A DNA stretch of 64,000 bases from Apodospora peruviana. Taxonomy: Eukaryota; Ascomycota; Sordariomycetes; Sordariales; Lasiosphaeriaceae. The notes under the pieces were generated by a model, which worked only from the letters and a program-made list of their open reading frames with translations, did not search any database and was not told the origin of the DNA. Location of the stretch: the NCBI GenBank assembly GCA_033439685.1, contig JAUEDM010000002.1, positions 1,488,001 through 1,552,000 on the forward strand, written 5' to 3'. Position numbers and translations under genes: made by a program. Positions 43,220-55,703 of this stretch are shown here, piece after piece; the first letter of the stretch is position 1, and each line of letters begins with the position of its first letter.

Positions 43220-46120
43220 ATGAGCTCCCGTGAGTTATACCCTGCTCCCCTGGAGCTTGAGAGCATAAGATGGAGATGGATCACGAAACGGCTTGGGCTG
43301 ACTGACTGACGTCTTTGTTAACCCCACACAACAGTCAAGCAGTTCATCCGCAACGTGCGCGCGGCCAAAACTATTGCCGACGAACGAGCCGTCATCCAGA
43401 AGGAGAGCGCAAACATCAGAGCCAGCTTTAGGGAGGAGAGCGGTGATCATAGTGTCAGGTGTGTGCTTTTGGGACCCCATTATCAAATGGCAAGCCGGGT
43501 ATAGAATGTGTGCTGATCAGGTGTGCTGCTACTATACAGGCGGAACAATGTGGCTAAGCTCCTCTACCTCTTCACCCTCGGCGAACGCACCCACTTCGGC
43601 CAGATCGAATGCCTCAAGCTCCTGGCATCTCCCCGTTTCGCCGACAAGCGGCTGGGGCACCTGGCGACGAGTCTGCTGCTCGACGAGAACCAGGAGGTAC
43701 TAACTCTGGTTACCAACTCACTGAAAAAGTACGAGCGAATACACGGCCCCCTGTGACCATGTGACGGACCGAGGAAGCGCGATGCAATGTGCGCGTGGGT
43801 GGGATTATGGACAGTCTGCTGACTTTTGGACAAACTTAGTGACCTCGAACACTCAAACCAATATGTTGTCGGTCTAGCCCTCTGTACGCTCGGGAATATT
43901 GCCTCGATTGAGATGTCGAGAGATTTGTTTTCCGAAGTCGAGAAGCTCGTATCCACGGCGAACCCATACATCCGGCGGAAGGCAGCTCTGTGCGCGATGC
44001 GGATATGCCGAAAGGTGCCCGACCTGCAGGAACACTTTTTGGACAAGGCGACGCAGCTGCTATCGGATCGAAACCACGGCGTGCTGCTCTGCGGCCTCAC
44101 GCTAGTCACGAGTCTCTGCGAGGCTGATGAGGATGAGGGCGAGGGTGAAGAGGGACGTAATATCGAGAAGTTCAGGCAGTTTGTGCCGGTGCTCGTAAGG
44201 ACGCTGAAGGGACTGGCGTCATCTGGATACGCCCCTGAACACGACGTTACCGGAATAACGGATCCGTTCCTCCAAGTCAAGATTCTGCGGCTTCTCCGAG
44301 TCCTGGCGCGCGGTGACGTGCAGCTCACGGAGCAGATCAACGATATCCTGGCTCAGGTTGCAACAAACACCGACTCATCGAAGAACGTGGGCAACTCGAT
44401 TTTATACGAGGCCGTCTTGACTATCCTCGACATTGAGGCGGACGCAGGTCTGCGGGTGCTCGGCGTGAATATTCTTGGCAAATTCTTGTCAAACAGGGAC
44501 AACAACATCCGCTATGTTGCCTTGAATACCCTGGTCAAGGTGGTGGCCATCGATACAAACGCCGTGCAGAGACACAGAAACACGATATTGGAGTGCCTGA
44601 GAGATCCCGATATCAGCATTAGGAGGAGAGCGCTCGATCTCAGCTTTACTTTGATCAACGAGAGTAACGTTCGTGTGCTGATTCGTGAACTGCTCGCCTT
44701 CCTCGAGGTGGCGGATAACGAGTTCAAGCCGACAATGACTAGTCAGATCGGTATTGCCGCTGACCGGTATGCGCCCAACAAGCGGTGGCACATCGACACC
44801 ATGCTGCGCGTCCTGACGCTGGCCGGTAACTACGTCAGGGAGCAGATCCTCTCGTCGTTCGTCCGCCTTATCGCCACAACCCCTGAATTACAGACATATG
44901 CGGTCCAAAAGCTATACACTAACCTCAAGAAAGACATCACGCAAGAGAGCTTGACGCAGGCAGGAGCGTGGTGCATTGGCGAGTACGGTGATACGCTGCT
45001 GAAGGGCGGCCAGTACGAGGAGGAGGAGCTTGTTCAGGAGGTCAAGGAGCACGAGATTATCGACCTGTTCTCCACCATCCTCAACAGCAGCTACGCGACA
45101 CAGGTCACGACCGAGTATATCATCACGGCGCTGATCAAGCTCACCACACGGTTTAGCGACCCGGCACAGATCGAAAGGATTCGGCGCCTCTTGCAGAACC
45201 ATCAGACCAGTCTGGACGTCGAGGTTCAGCAGCGTGCGGTAGAGTATGGGAACATCTTTGCCTACGACGAGATCCGGCGTGGTGTGCTCGAGAAGATGCC
45301 ACCGCCTCAGATCAAAGAGTCGTCGCGGGTACTGGGAGAAGCAACGACCAAGAAATCATCCAGCAAGGCGTCGAACAGGAAATCAAAGGTCGTCAAGCCC
45401 AAGGAGGAAGATCTACTCTTTGACTTGATGGGAGACAGTAATCCCTCGGGTCCATCGCCCGTTAACGGCTCCCAGAACAATGCTGACCTGCTGGCTGATA
45501 TTCTTGGCGGGTCTGCTCCTCCTGCTTCTACCGGTTCGCCGCCGCCAGGGCAGTCGAATGTGGCTTCGATCATGGATTTATTCTCTCAGGGCCCGGTGTC
45601 TACGCCGTCTCCTGCGCCTGTCGCTGCTCCTGCATCTTCCGGTCTCGATATTCTCGGCATGTCGCCAGCCGCGCCGCCTGCTCCGCAAGCTGCGGTTGCT
45701 GCTGCCCCAGCTGGCCATCCTTGCTACGACAGCAACGGTCTGAACGTGACCATACAGACGCAGCGGAATGCGGAGGGCATGATCCAGGCGGTCGCCAGGT
45801 TCCGGAACAGTGTCTCTGGTGGAGCGCTGTCGAATGTTGGGCTGCAGGCGGCTGTGCCCAAGTCGCAGAAACTGCAGCTGATGAGCATCTCGTCGACGGA
45901 TGTCGGGCTGGGGGCGGAGGCTACGCAGGTGATGAGAGTTACGGGGTGTAAAGGGGTAAGCTTTGTTTCTTCTCTTGAGACGAGTAGGATGTGAAAGATT
46001 AACGCTAACGATTTTGTGTGTTCGTGTGTCTAGCCTTTGCGGTTGCGGTTGAGGATAGGTTATTCGCACCCGGCGGCGGGGCAGGTGATGGATGTGGTCA
46101 ACTGGACGGAACCATCTTGA
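43220..46120 (+). CDS. APL4: AP-1 clathrin adaptor large subunit gamma-adaptin
   Basis: Large subunit of the AP-1 adaptor sorting cargo between trans-Golgi and endosomes. Five exons: 43220-43229, 43335-43458, 43540-43728, 43840-45955, 46034-46120 (841 aa). The 10-nt first exon encodes MSS plus one base; splicing gives MSSLKQFIRNVRAAKTIADERAV, the standard start. The adaptin trunk of helical repeats covers about 1-590 (AKLLYLFTLGERTHFGQIECLKLL, DLEHSNQYVVGLALCTLGNI, YIRRKAALCAMRI, NIRYVALNTLVKV). A hinge rich in Pro/Ala/Ser with acidic-leucine segments (LLFDLMGD, LLADILGG) could bind clathrin. The C-terminal ear runs about 733-841 (LNVTIQTQRNAEG...QVMDVVNWTEPS), completed by the last exon. Without splicing the frame stops after VSFVSSLETSRM, which is intronic. 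Confidence 0.96.
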
Positions 46121-49023
46121 GCGTCGTCGTGGTCTCGGATATGAATGAGTAAGGTAAGTCTGGGTAGATAGATAAAATGGCTTTCTCTCTTAAGCTGATT
46201 TGGAGGAAGGCAAGCAAGCAAAGGGTGGGGAGAAAGGCACCTCAAGAGCGAGGCCGTGGTCGCGGGGTTTAAGTTGATGTCGATCAGACTAGATATGGAA
46301 GCACGGGTGGATAAATAAAGTAGCGACAAACAATCTATTGAGGGACGGGCTGGTCGTGGTGCGTTTGATCAAGCTGAGTGTGCCTAGGTTATACATACGA
46401 TGATTACTCTTGGTGATTCATGGTATGATGATGACTGTTGTGATAATGGAAATGAAAGGCCGAGAGTCGGAAGGTGGAACCATTGGACCGACCATAGCAT
46501 ATAAGGAAGTTTTGCAAGTACGCATTTCAACTCAGAAGGCCAGTTGGTGTAGTAGTCACATTCGTTCATACTTGTGGGTCTGTCGATCCTCGCGTGTTAA
46601 TCCATGAGCTTGACGAGCGGTCTTCTGAGTTTTTGTTTCGCGTCGATCAATAATTTTGCCTGCTTTATGGCGCCATGTTTTAAGTACTTATTTATCACCT
46701 TGATGAATCCTGTGATTCGGAAGGGCGTGGGTTGTACCCCAGTCCGTCTCGTCAAATTATTTCTTTTTGCTCTCGGTTCACTCTTTTACTATTAGATTGG
46801 TGGTGAATAGTTAAGGTAAATTGCCTGGGTATTTTATATACGCAGGTAGGTAGAGCTTTCGTCATTTGAGGCGGTATAGATGAGATGATATATAATACGT
46901 AGAGAAAATAATATCGACATACCAGCAACAGCGCCTTTTTCTCTTAGATGATCTTCACTTCTGAGGAGGCGCTGCTGGTTGTTCGGTTGAAAGTTAGTGT
47001 AGGGAAACAGGTGGTAGCCTTGCGCATACCGATTGGGAATTTTGCCCTCGATGGCGGCTAATTTACCACATGAATAAACAGCACGGAGAACACCCTTAGG
47101 AAAGGGATACAATTATGTTTTTCCATCGCGCTTGTTTCATGATGCAGTTCACAAGAGCTCATGCGGCCATCGACACCATAGAAGACTCGGTTAGTACGCG
47201 GATAGCAGAGGTACGTCGCCAGGTACCTTTGGCTGCTACCTATTCTCACACCCCGTCTGTGAGTATGTACGTGGAGGAGAGTGCTGGATGGCACTAGGTG
47301 AGGCAAGGGAGGCACATGTTTGTTCGGTATGTGATTGTTCGATTTTTTCTAGTACTTATTAGCTGAGCCATACATACCATGGTTTATGGGGATGTCATGC
47401 AGCATCACAAACACTACAGCCACCTGGTAAAACTTGCAGATTTGTGAAGAGGTGTAATAAGGTGGCAAAGTAATCCGTAAGGTAAAGTCGTATTGCTTCA
47501 GGTTTGATGACTGCATGGATCTGTTAGTCTAGACTGTTTCAACGCCTTGGATATCGGACTCTTTCGACTCGAAGCTTGAGCGTTCGTTGGGTTCTAGACT
47601 CTTTCGGAACACTGACTAGTGGGATGTGGTTGTGGTGGCTGGAAGGCGTGAGGCTGAAATGTTTCAAAAACCTGCCCGCCCCGGCTCTCGCCGCCGCCGC
47701 CGCCGAAGGGTCTGTTCTGTGGGGCTGTTTACCCTAGGGGACCGGTACCGTGCCAAAAGGGGTGATGTTTCAACTAACCTCCGCACGGCTAGTCTATACG
47801 TGCACGGAAAGAAAAAGAAGTTGAATTGTGTTTCAGCCTACTTTGCCAATTGCTGTTTCCTGGCGTTTAGGTTGCATTGACAATGTTTCCACACAGACTT
47901 CAGGTTCGTTTCTGGTGATCTCTCTATCCAGGGGAGGGACTCTTTAGGGCTGGCTGGGTTGTTTCAGGTGTCTTGCTCTTGCCTTCAGTTAGTATCAAGG
48001 AATGCGCCAATGTTGTACTCTGACCGAGTTTGGAAATCATACTCTCTGCAGTGTCCGAATATCAAGCAAAAGGACGCTGCGGGATCTTGGCCCTCGGGAC
48101 CAGCTTCCGCGGGCCGGGAGAGTTTCATGATCGCGGCGGGTCGTCAACAATCCCCACAGTTCCCCACGGGCCACAAGACGAACGCTGAACCGTGCTCTCT
48201 CGGACTCTCACACACAATCACTCTCTTTCTTCCTGTGCCGTACAGGATTGATTAAGGACTACCCTGTACCTTGTCTACACAAAGTAGTGTATTCATAGCT
48301 GACAGGTACGGACGGACCATGGGATCGCTAGTAAGGCTCGGGCTCGGGCTCTCCCCACGTGGGGATGCCACCTATCCCGGGTGCCATTCCGAATTCACGT
48401 TCTTCTCAGCACTTTGTTAATAATGGAACTGGCGATAGCCTCATATTACCGAACCAAACAGCCTACGAGGTAATTATTTGGTGCAGAATCAGCGCTTAAC
48501 TCTACGGTCCAAGTACTCTTGTAGGTAAGGTATCCGCCAACAGTCTGAGACTACCGTCCATCGTCGTCGTCAGAGAACTAATTCTGTTGGTCCAGCAGCG
48601 CACATGGCCTTTTCCAGCATCAGAGCATCTGTGGCACCGGCCGGCCCCCAACTCTTCTACATAGCTTGTGATGGTTGTGTGATGTGCCCTGTTGTGTCAA
48701 AAGGATCAACCCGCACGCACACACACATAACACATCATGCTGTATTTGGAAAGTTTACGAATATATGGGTTACCAATGGAGCAAAATTTATGCTGCACCA
48801 AAACTAACTAACTAACTGAGCGCACCTCGCGCACGATCCAAACCTCCATGTCAGCAGAACAGACAATCATTCATCCAACAAGCGGATATACGAGAGAAGG
48901 GAGGGAAACTCCTGTCAGCAGCCACAAGACTTCAGTATATGTATGCACATACAATACGCCGCATGTTATCCAAGCACCAGACTACGAGAAAAGGGAGTTT
49001 GATGAAAAGCGGCGGCCGTCATG

Positions 49024-49045
49024 CAGTCTAGACCTAGACCTAGAC
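49024..49045 (+). repeat. Short CTAGAC hexanucleotide tandem
   Basis: About three imperfect copies of TAGACC/CTAGAC. A related AGACCTAGACCTAGG stretch recurs at about 53961-53976. Confidence 0.7.
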
Positions 49046-49337
49046 TTAGCTCTGGGTAGGTAAGGTAGTCATTATCTCCGCAGTTTCAAGACTGTCCATA
49101 CGAGTCATCCACAAGACATCCCCAGCCAAGCCAAGAGGATTAATAAAGATTTAGTGGGATTTGAGACTCGGTGTTGGTGCCTTGACAGTTCCGATGATCG
49201 CGACTCGAAACCCCTTTAGTACGCATCTATAGAGAGCAGACAAGAAAGAAAATGGAAGAATGTCAGAATTTCAATTAGGGGGGGGTCTAGATGATAGATA
49301 CGTAGTAGAGAACCATAGATTTTTGCAGGTGTAAGGC

Positions 49338-49352
49338 GGGCGGGCGGGCGGG
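49338..49352 (+). other. Putative G-quadruplex motif
   Basis: Four GGG runs separated by single C bases (GGGCGGGCGGGCGGG), the arrangement for a compact three-tetrad quadruplex with 1-nt loops. In non-coding DNA. Confidence 0.75.
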
Positions 49353-49921
49353 CGGTCTGGCCACGGACGGACATTTCTGTTTGTACAACCAAGATTTGGT
49401 TGATGTCCAAGTTGAACTGTGGCACAGCTGCTGGTGCTCTCGTGAACGACCAAGTTAGGTACCTCCGTACCTGATTTGAGTCAAGGAAACTCAGGTAGCT
49501 TCGATGTTGAGAGCTACACACACAAGTCACAAGGAACAAAATCAACCGTGAATATAAGGAATTAAACTATATTTATTCTAACTAGAGGTAGAGATTGTCT
49601 GAAACTAGACCTTCCCATCTCCCTCAATGCCCCTGGCAGGCCATCGACTCTGTGAAGAGCTGGGGGAGACATGAAATGGCGGGTGTTGATGTGTTTTTTA
49701 TGAGCGCCGTGAAAATGTAAGAAATTAAAAACTATGTACCCGCCCAAGCGCCGGAAACGCCCGCACATACGAAAGTATAGGTATATGCAAATGCTTGCTC
49801 TTTTCTTCCATCATATGATACAATGGTCATGATATCATTCCTTTTATTTTGTAACGTGTCTTTAGTGTTGGTCATCCAGACTAACCCTAGTAACCCTGGC
49901 CAGCGAGCTCTCGGAGGATCT

Positions 49922-50817
49922 CTAGCTCTGGAAGAACCAATACCTAAAGCAAATTGTTAGTGTCGTGTCAATGATGTAGACATGAGGCCAAGAACATACT
50001 CTGCGACATACTGCCTTTGGAAGGTGGCAGGCATGCCCTCGCAAGTTGCGGGCGCGCTGCCACCAACCGTCTCGACACGGTAAACCTCCTTGAGGTTTCC
50101 CGTGGAACCGTCGTTGGCAGTCAGCTTCAGCCACGCAACGGCGGGCTCGCCCAGCTGACCCTTGGCCGCATCCGCCGGGGCAGCGACGGCATCCTTCTTG
50201 GAGCACGCGGCCTGGCCAATCTTCTTGGGCGAGACATCGAGGTTAAAGAAGGGCGTGGTAGGGCCGGTGAAGTAGTGAAGGCCGCTGATGGCGAGGGTGG
50301 AAGGCGCAAGCTTCGTCCACTTGTCGGTTGAGGACAGGTTGAACTTGATCGCAACCTTGGTAATTTCTTTGGCCAGAGCGGGGTAGGTGGCCACGACGCA
50401 GGAGGCGTTGAAAAGGGTAGCAACCGCGCCGGCGGAACCGGGAGCTGCAGTCGGGGCCAACCCGGCGCATGTGTAGTTTTGGGTGCCACGGCCGATAGCG
50501 ACGTGCGCGAGCTTCAAACCAGGGGAGGGACCAGCCAGAGCTGTGGTACCGGCGTTAATCTTGTTGCTCAGGCATTGAGAGGAGTGTGAAATATAAAAAG
50601 ACATACCAGAAGGAGGAAGGGTCGCCTTGCTGAGGTCACAGACCGGAGCGCGGTCCATCAACTTGACATCCTGGGTCCTGGCCGCGAGCATGTTAAAGTA
50701 CTCGGACAATGACTCGATGCCGTCGGGCATCCGCGCGGCCAAGCCGGCATCCGGAGCCACGGGGGCAGCGAAGACGGAGGCGCCGAGCGCGGAGAGGAGT
50801 AGTATAGAGGCGTGCAT
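49922..50817 (-). CDS. Secreted DUF3455-family protein
   Basis: Small secreted fungal protein of unknown biochemical role. Three exons: 50817-50607, 50540-50000, 49943-49922 (257 aa). Residues 1-18 are a signal peptide (MHASILLLSALGASVFA) with likely cleavage before APVAPDAG. DUF3455 features: LPPSALAGPSPGLKLAHVAIGRGTQNYTCAG, then GAVATLFNASC, GLHYFTGPTTPFFNLD, the AVAWLKL segment, and a C-terminal VYRVETVGGSAPATCEG...QRQYVAEYWFFQS that appears only after splicing the final 22-nt exon. Intron 1 is 66 nt (GTATGT...CACAG), intron 2 is 55 nt (GTATGT...TTTAG). N-glycosylation sequons include NYT and NAS. Four or more Cys could form disulfides. Family members are often annotated 'malate dehydrogenase' without good reason; I would not use that name. 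Isolated between two large non-coding gaps. Confidence 0.9.
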
Positions 50818-53800
50818 CTTTGCTACTGCTATGGGTTGTCGAGGATGAGGTTGATAGGTTCTGTTGGATTGTAGAAATAGGCAGTCGATTCCAATGGGAG
50901 GTAGAGTAGAAGTTGAGGAGTAGATGTGGGTGTGAGTGTACCCTTTTATGATTCTCAAACCAGCAGAACAAATCCCGAATTACAGACCAAACCCAGACAC
51001 AGACCGAATGGAAAGTTTGAATATACCGAAAGAAATTAAAAGCACCCAAGGGAGAGCGGACGATATATACGATGGGGGGTGGATGGGATGAACAGGAGGT
51101 GGAGGGTCATGAACATTGAAGCTCGGAGGGTGCACAGGGGGCTAAATACTGCCCGTGCAACCTACCTCGAACCGTGGACGAGGAAAGCCATGGAGGGCAA
51201 CCTCGACCAGTATCTGCGGTCCAGCGGCACATGCGAGGGTGGGCAGCCGCGAACGGATTCTTTGCTCAGTTTGCTGCCATTCTGGCGGTCGAGAAGTCGC
51301 GTTGTCCCAAGAAAGAAGGAACGTGGAAGTCACTAGCCTCGACTCCAGGCGCCGGGAGCCCAGCAAAATGCGTCGCAGAGTGACATTGGAATGGCAGGGG
51401 CGAGATCTGCTCTGAATTTGGCAGGCCGCCTTCTGAGTGGCCCAGCCAAGCGATCCACACGATTGAACCCTGTCCTGTTCGCCAACCCTGCCAGTCCACC
51501 CCGGTCGACCCCTGCAAGCGCTGCGGCCGTGCGCATCGATGCCCCTGCACAATGCTTGTCTCTTGCTTGCCGCACGCCCCCAGGGTAGCTACTTACTGCA
51601 GTCGACAGTCGAGGCGACCAGATAGAACGGATTTGAGAATTCCATGACACCTCAGCAAAAGGAACAGCGCACATGGTAGGATGTTAGGTTTTGCGTAACC
51701 CGTAATTACCACGATGGATGGAAATACGAGGAAGCAAGGGACACAGCAAACATCTGCAACTCCTGTCAACTGATATCAGAACGCAGGAGGAGGGGATGGG
51801 ACAGTGACTCCAACATCCCATCAGCTGGCATCACGCAATGGACGCTAATAAGCACAAATAACAAACAGCAAACAAGACGCAGGAGGCAAGGGCTAAAATC
51901 CCAGAGCCTGGACTCGATCACCATTCCATCCTATCCCTCGTGGTGTTTCCGGGTTGATTTACTGCAGGCGTCGGGTGCTCGTCCACGATGATCGCAAACC
52001 CGACTGCTGGGGCGGGCTCACCGTTGCACCAGAGAGTCCGCGGAGAGCTATGATCGACAAGCTCACACGTGCGGTGAATGCTCCGCGGAGGGGGTGCAGA
52101 TATCGACGCTCAACAGGATATTGTCTTCCAGAAACAAACATCTAGTCAGAGTCGAGTGCCCAACGGCATCTCGGTGCCGGTCGAAAGCAATAAATTGGCA
52201 AAAGAAGACAAGCGCGTAGCAATCAAGACGATGCTAGTAGTAAAATGGACAAACAGTAAGGGAATGGGTGTGTTCATCTGGATAGCCGACCGCCGACTGC
52301 CACGTCCAGCGGGTGTGTCTGGACAAAGGAGAGCCTGACAAACGATCAAAAATCATAGACTTGAAAAGAGCCACCTCAGGTAGCGCCGGCGGCTAAACCC
52401 TTGGAGCAAATCTGTCGTGCCAAGCGGGAACCAACGCCAAGTTAACTCCAACGTCCGAACTTCAAGCGCGTTTGTGGGCAAAAATAGCTCTCTGCAGCAG
52501 AACGACGGCAAACGACTGGTGGAAGGGAAGGCGGGCAAAGCGGGGGAAATTGGGCAAAATCTGCCAATTTGCCCCGTTAGCGTCCCATCCCCAGCCTTCC
52601 CGTCCCGTCGTATCCCCGGGCCATCGTCCGCTTCTTTGGTTCGTGCAACCAGCCACATGTCCAACAAGACGCCTTTTATCGACTTCGAGCAGACGGCACA
52701 AGAAATTGCCAATGCTCGCTTCCAAAGAAAAAAAAAAGATATCCAACCTGCCAAACTAGCATCGCAGTGCATAGCAGCTTGCCAGCCTCGCTTGTTTACA
52801 TAACCGTTCGGGTATGCACGGGAAGCGCCAGTGCAACTTGCATGTCTTGGTACCTTGGCCCTTTGGCAGTTCATGCCTCGCGACGAGATCATTCTCAATA
52901 CGAATATTCAAAGCTACAATTGATTTCTTATAGAGTTACGAATCAGCTATACGCACGTCATCATGAACACCACACCCCTGGGCCCCAGACATATAGGCCG
53001 AGTCCTCTAATCAATCAACTGAGTTGAGAGAGACAGGTGAGGTGAGGCCGCTTGATTTGTAGCCGCGGGATGGCACCTTGGCGGTCGGCTAAAGAGCTTA
53101 ACAAATCTCTGGCCAAGAAGCAACGGCAGCCCGTCGTTGATGGACTCGCCCGTCAATGGGGGAGAAGCTTCCCGTTCCCCGCCATGGGCTGCCGAGCCTT
53201 AACCAGCCGCGCAACCACACTTTCTGTCTACACAACCAAAATAGACGCTGGCCGCCCGCCGCGGCCTGGTTATTGCATGACAACCGAGCTCCGACGTCCA
53301 CTCGATCCGGCTTTGGTGAGGACCCCCCCTCCCCCCCGCTGCTGCAAGATTCATCTAGGTAAACCCCTATTCGACGAGTTGATGCTCATGTGTAATCCGA
53401 AAACCCACGGGAGCAAATCACGAGTAGTCGGAGAAATTCCCAAGATGGTCAGAAGCAAGATCTGAGACTGCACTTATTTACCGACCTCAGCTACTACTGT
53501 AAAAGTTCCAAGCAACACTGCACAGTACCAAGTGAGATCTCTAGGCTCTAAAAGTCTAGGTTGAGCATCCTTTTTCCGAAGGCGGAAGCGAACCTATCCG
53601 ACGCCGGCGTTGGTGGCGAGAACCCAAAACCCCCATGAAAAGAGAAAAAACAAAGCCAAAAAAAGGCCTCTACAGTTATTCGGATCCTACGGAAAGACGA
53701 CAGCTGACCAGCGCTGCAGATGGCGTTCAATGGCTCGACTCTCGGACCTGTTGTAGAGTCCAGTTTGAAGCTATTCGCCGCAAACTGACAGCGGGCTTGA

Positions 53801-55703
53801 ATCCTCCTGTTTGTTCACTGTCTAGTCTGTCTTGGGTCAGTTCTTTTCACCGAGAGGATTGCATTGCATTTGTTGTGTGGAGATGAAGATCAGGTCATTA
53901 TTGAGCATTGCTGTTTGCTGAGCCGGACGCCCACTTACATACAATACAATAGATCTAATTAGACCTAGACCTAGGTGAGCAACCAACCTGAACCTGCTGA
54001 CAATGCATGTGAATGGCGGCGTTACCTCACACTCAGCGGAAGAACTTTTCCCTCTCCCCGCGGCCGCACGCGCGGCTCTCTGCCATCCCGGAATGTCTCT
54101 CGTCTGACAGGAATTCTGTGGATAGCAATAGTGTCTTTTTCTTCCTACATATATCTAAGATTGGATGGTCGATGAGCCTGGTTTTGCGTATCATAGACTC
54201 TTTTCTGCGTATACGGGAGAAGGAACCGGTCCGCTATCTGTGCTTGAGCTTATTTAGCGGTCCGATTTTGGATAAATATTTGGAGTGTACAGCTAAGATA
54301 GTGATACATTATCTCAGGAAAACGTCTCACAGCCAGCCAAGTAGACTGTGATCTGGGCAAGCAGTAAAAGGGCGGTTATGTCAGATCTACAGCGTTAAAG
54401 CTATATGTCTTGCAAATTTCTGCCCTGTTTTTACTGTAACTACTTGTAAATAATTCAGATTTTTGTTCGTGTGTGTGTGTGTGGTAGTGGTATGCCTGGT
54501 GGGCGGCTCGCCATATCCTGTGCATCATAGACATGCACATAGAATCGTTACGCTCGCTTCTCAGCAGGGCTGGCGGTTGCAGCGGGCGGCTTTTCACAGC
54601 ATGTATATCTCCTCTGTAACTTCCCTGACCCTATCAGTCAACGTATTGTACATATACGTTGGCCACCCACCAGACCGAACTGGTCTTTTCGTATGGCCGG
54701 CGGCGCATCAGGTCTTCTTATCCACGGTAACGGAAAGCTGGAGTAGCGAGGCCACCATGAAAAGATGCCCGGTCCGGGTCAGGTTAGGTCAGGATAACTG
54801 GACTCGGTACCTGACTAGGGCGTCTTGCTGATGACCTGCTGTCATCTTTTCCTTTGGCTATGGTTGATATTCCCCAATGTGGTCATAAGCATCCCTACAA
54901 TTTGGCCCATCTAGTGAGGTTTCATTCAAGTCTGGTTCTGTTCTACTATAAGAAAGGTAATAAATGAAACACATCTGACGGATCACGGTTTGATTGAGGT
55001 TGGTCAGATCAGAATATGTACGTACATACAGTAAAGAATGGAACAGCACCCGATGATCTCATATGAATGTTGCCAGCACCAAAGGTATGAATCTCATAAA
55101 TTACTGTGTTCTTCCTTTTCCCTATTTGACCTATGATATGGTACACAATATACACCAACGCAAAAGTCCCAACAACACCAACACCAAAGTCCGAAAGATG
55201 CATGCAAAACATCTACACACCACCATCGTACACCGTCTTTCTGTTTACCTCCAACAGACACACCTGTAGGTAGGTAGGTATGTAGCCAACCAGTCCCATA
55301 AGCCATTACCATCACCACCACACCACCACCATTGCCACAAGTAGACAAGAAAGGAAACTCGGTGGTAGTTGGTGGTGGGTGGATGGGTAGGTTTGAAATT
55401 TGGCCTCGACCCCCCCACCCCCACCACCACCGAAACCAACCCAACCCACTTGCCCCTTTTCCCCGATAGGTTGTCATGTTAATGTCATATCAATCGATGG
55501 AGTGATGCTCGTCTGCAAGGTGCCTGCACTGTCCAACGTAGGCAACAAGTAGACAACCTACCCAGGTGGGCAGAAATCTAGTCGTTCCTCACAAAACAGG
55601 TTAATGAAGGCAGCAACGAGCTTGATGATGTCCTGTTATCCGCCGCCCCATCTCCCCTCCCCATTCACATCATACCCAGTAACAACCAAGTAAGTAGGCC
55701 TCT
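50818..55703. other. 4.9-kb non-coding stretch
   Basis: Between the DUF3455 start and the CASP stop. Frames reach 181 codons (52353-52898 minus) but are low quality and mirrored on the other strand. Contains a TATA-like element for the DUF3455 gene, a C-rich tract (about 53325-53338), a GT run (54472-54484), TAGG tetranucleotides (55266-55280) and C/A-rich runs (55310-55440). No gene recognised. Confidence 0.55.
50941..50950 (-). promoter_or_regulatory. TATA-like element of the DUF3455 gene
   Basis: On the minus strand this reads CATAAAAGGG, about 125-133 bp before the ATG, followed by a C/A-rich leader. A second TATATA lies farther upstream at about 51064-51069. Position is reasonable for a fungal core promoter; untested. 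Confidence 0.35.

Larger units (their letters stand above)
46121..49921. other. 3.8-kb non-coding stretch
   Basis: Between the APL4 stop and the DUF3455 stop. All frames are shorter than about 110 codons and domain-free. Contains a G-quadruplex-capable GGGC run (49338-49352), a CTAGAC-type short tandem (49024-49045), an AACTAACTAACTAACTGA run near 48803-48818 and several TAGGTACC-type palindromic words. No RNA gene was recognised. Confidence 0.55.

Noticed and set aside
52353..52898. 181-codon minus-strand frame with plus-strand mirror frames
   Set aside because: Composition looks random and frames overlap on both strands; no family recognised.
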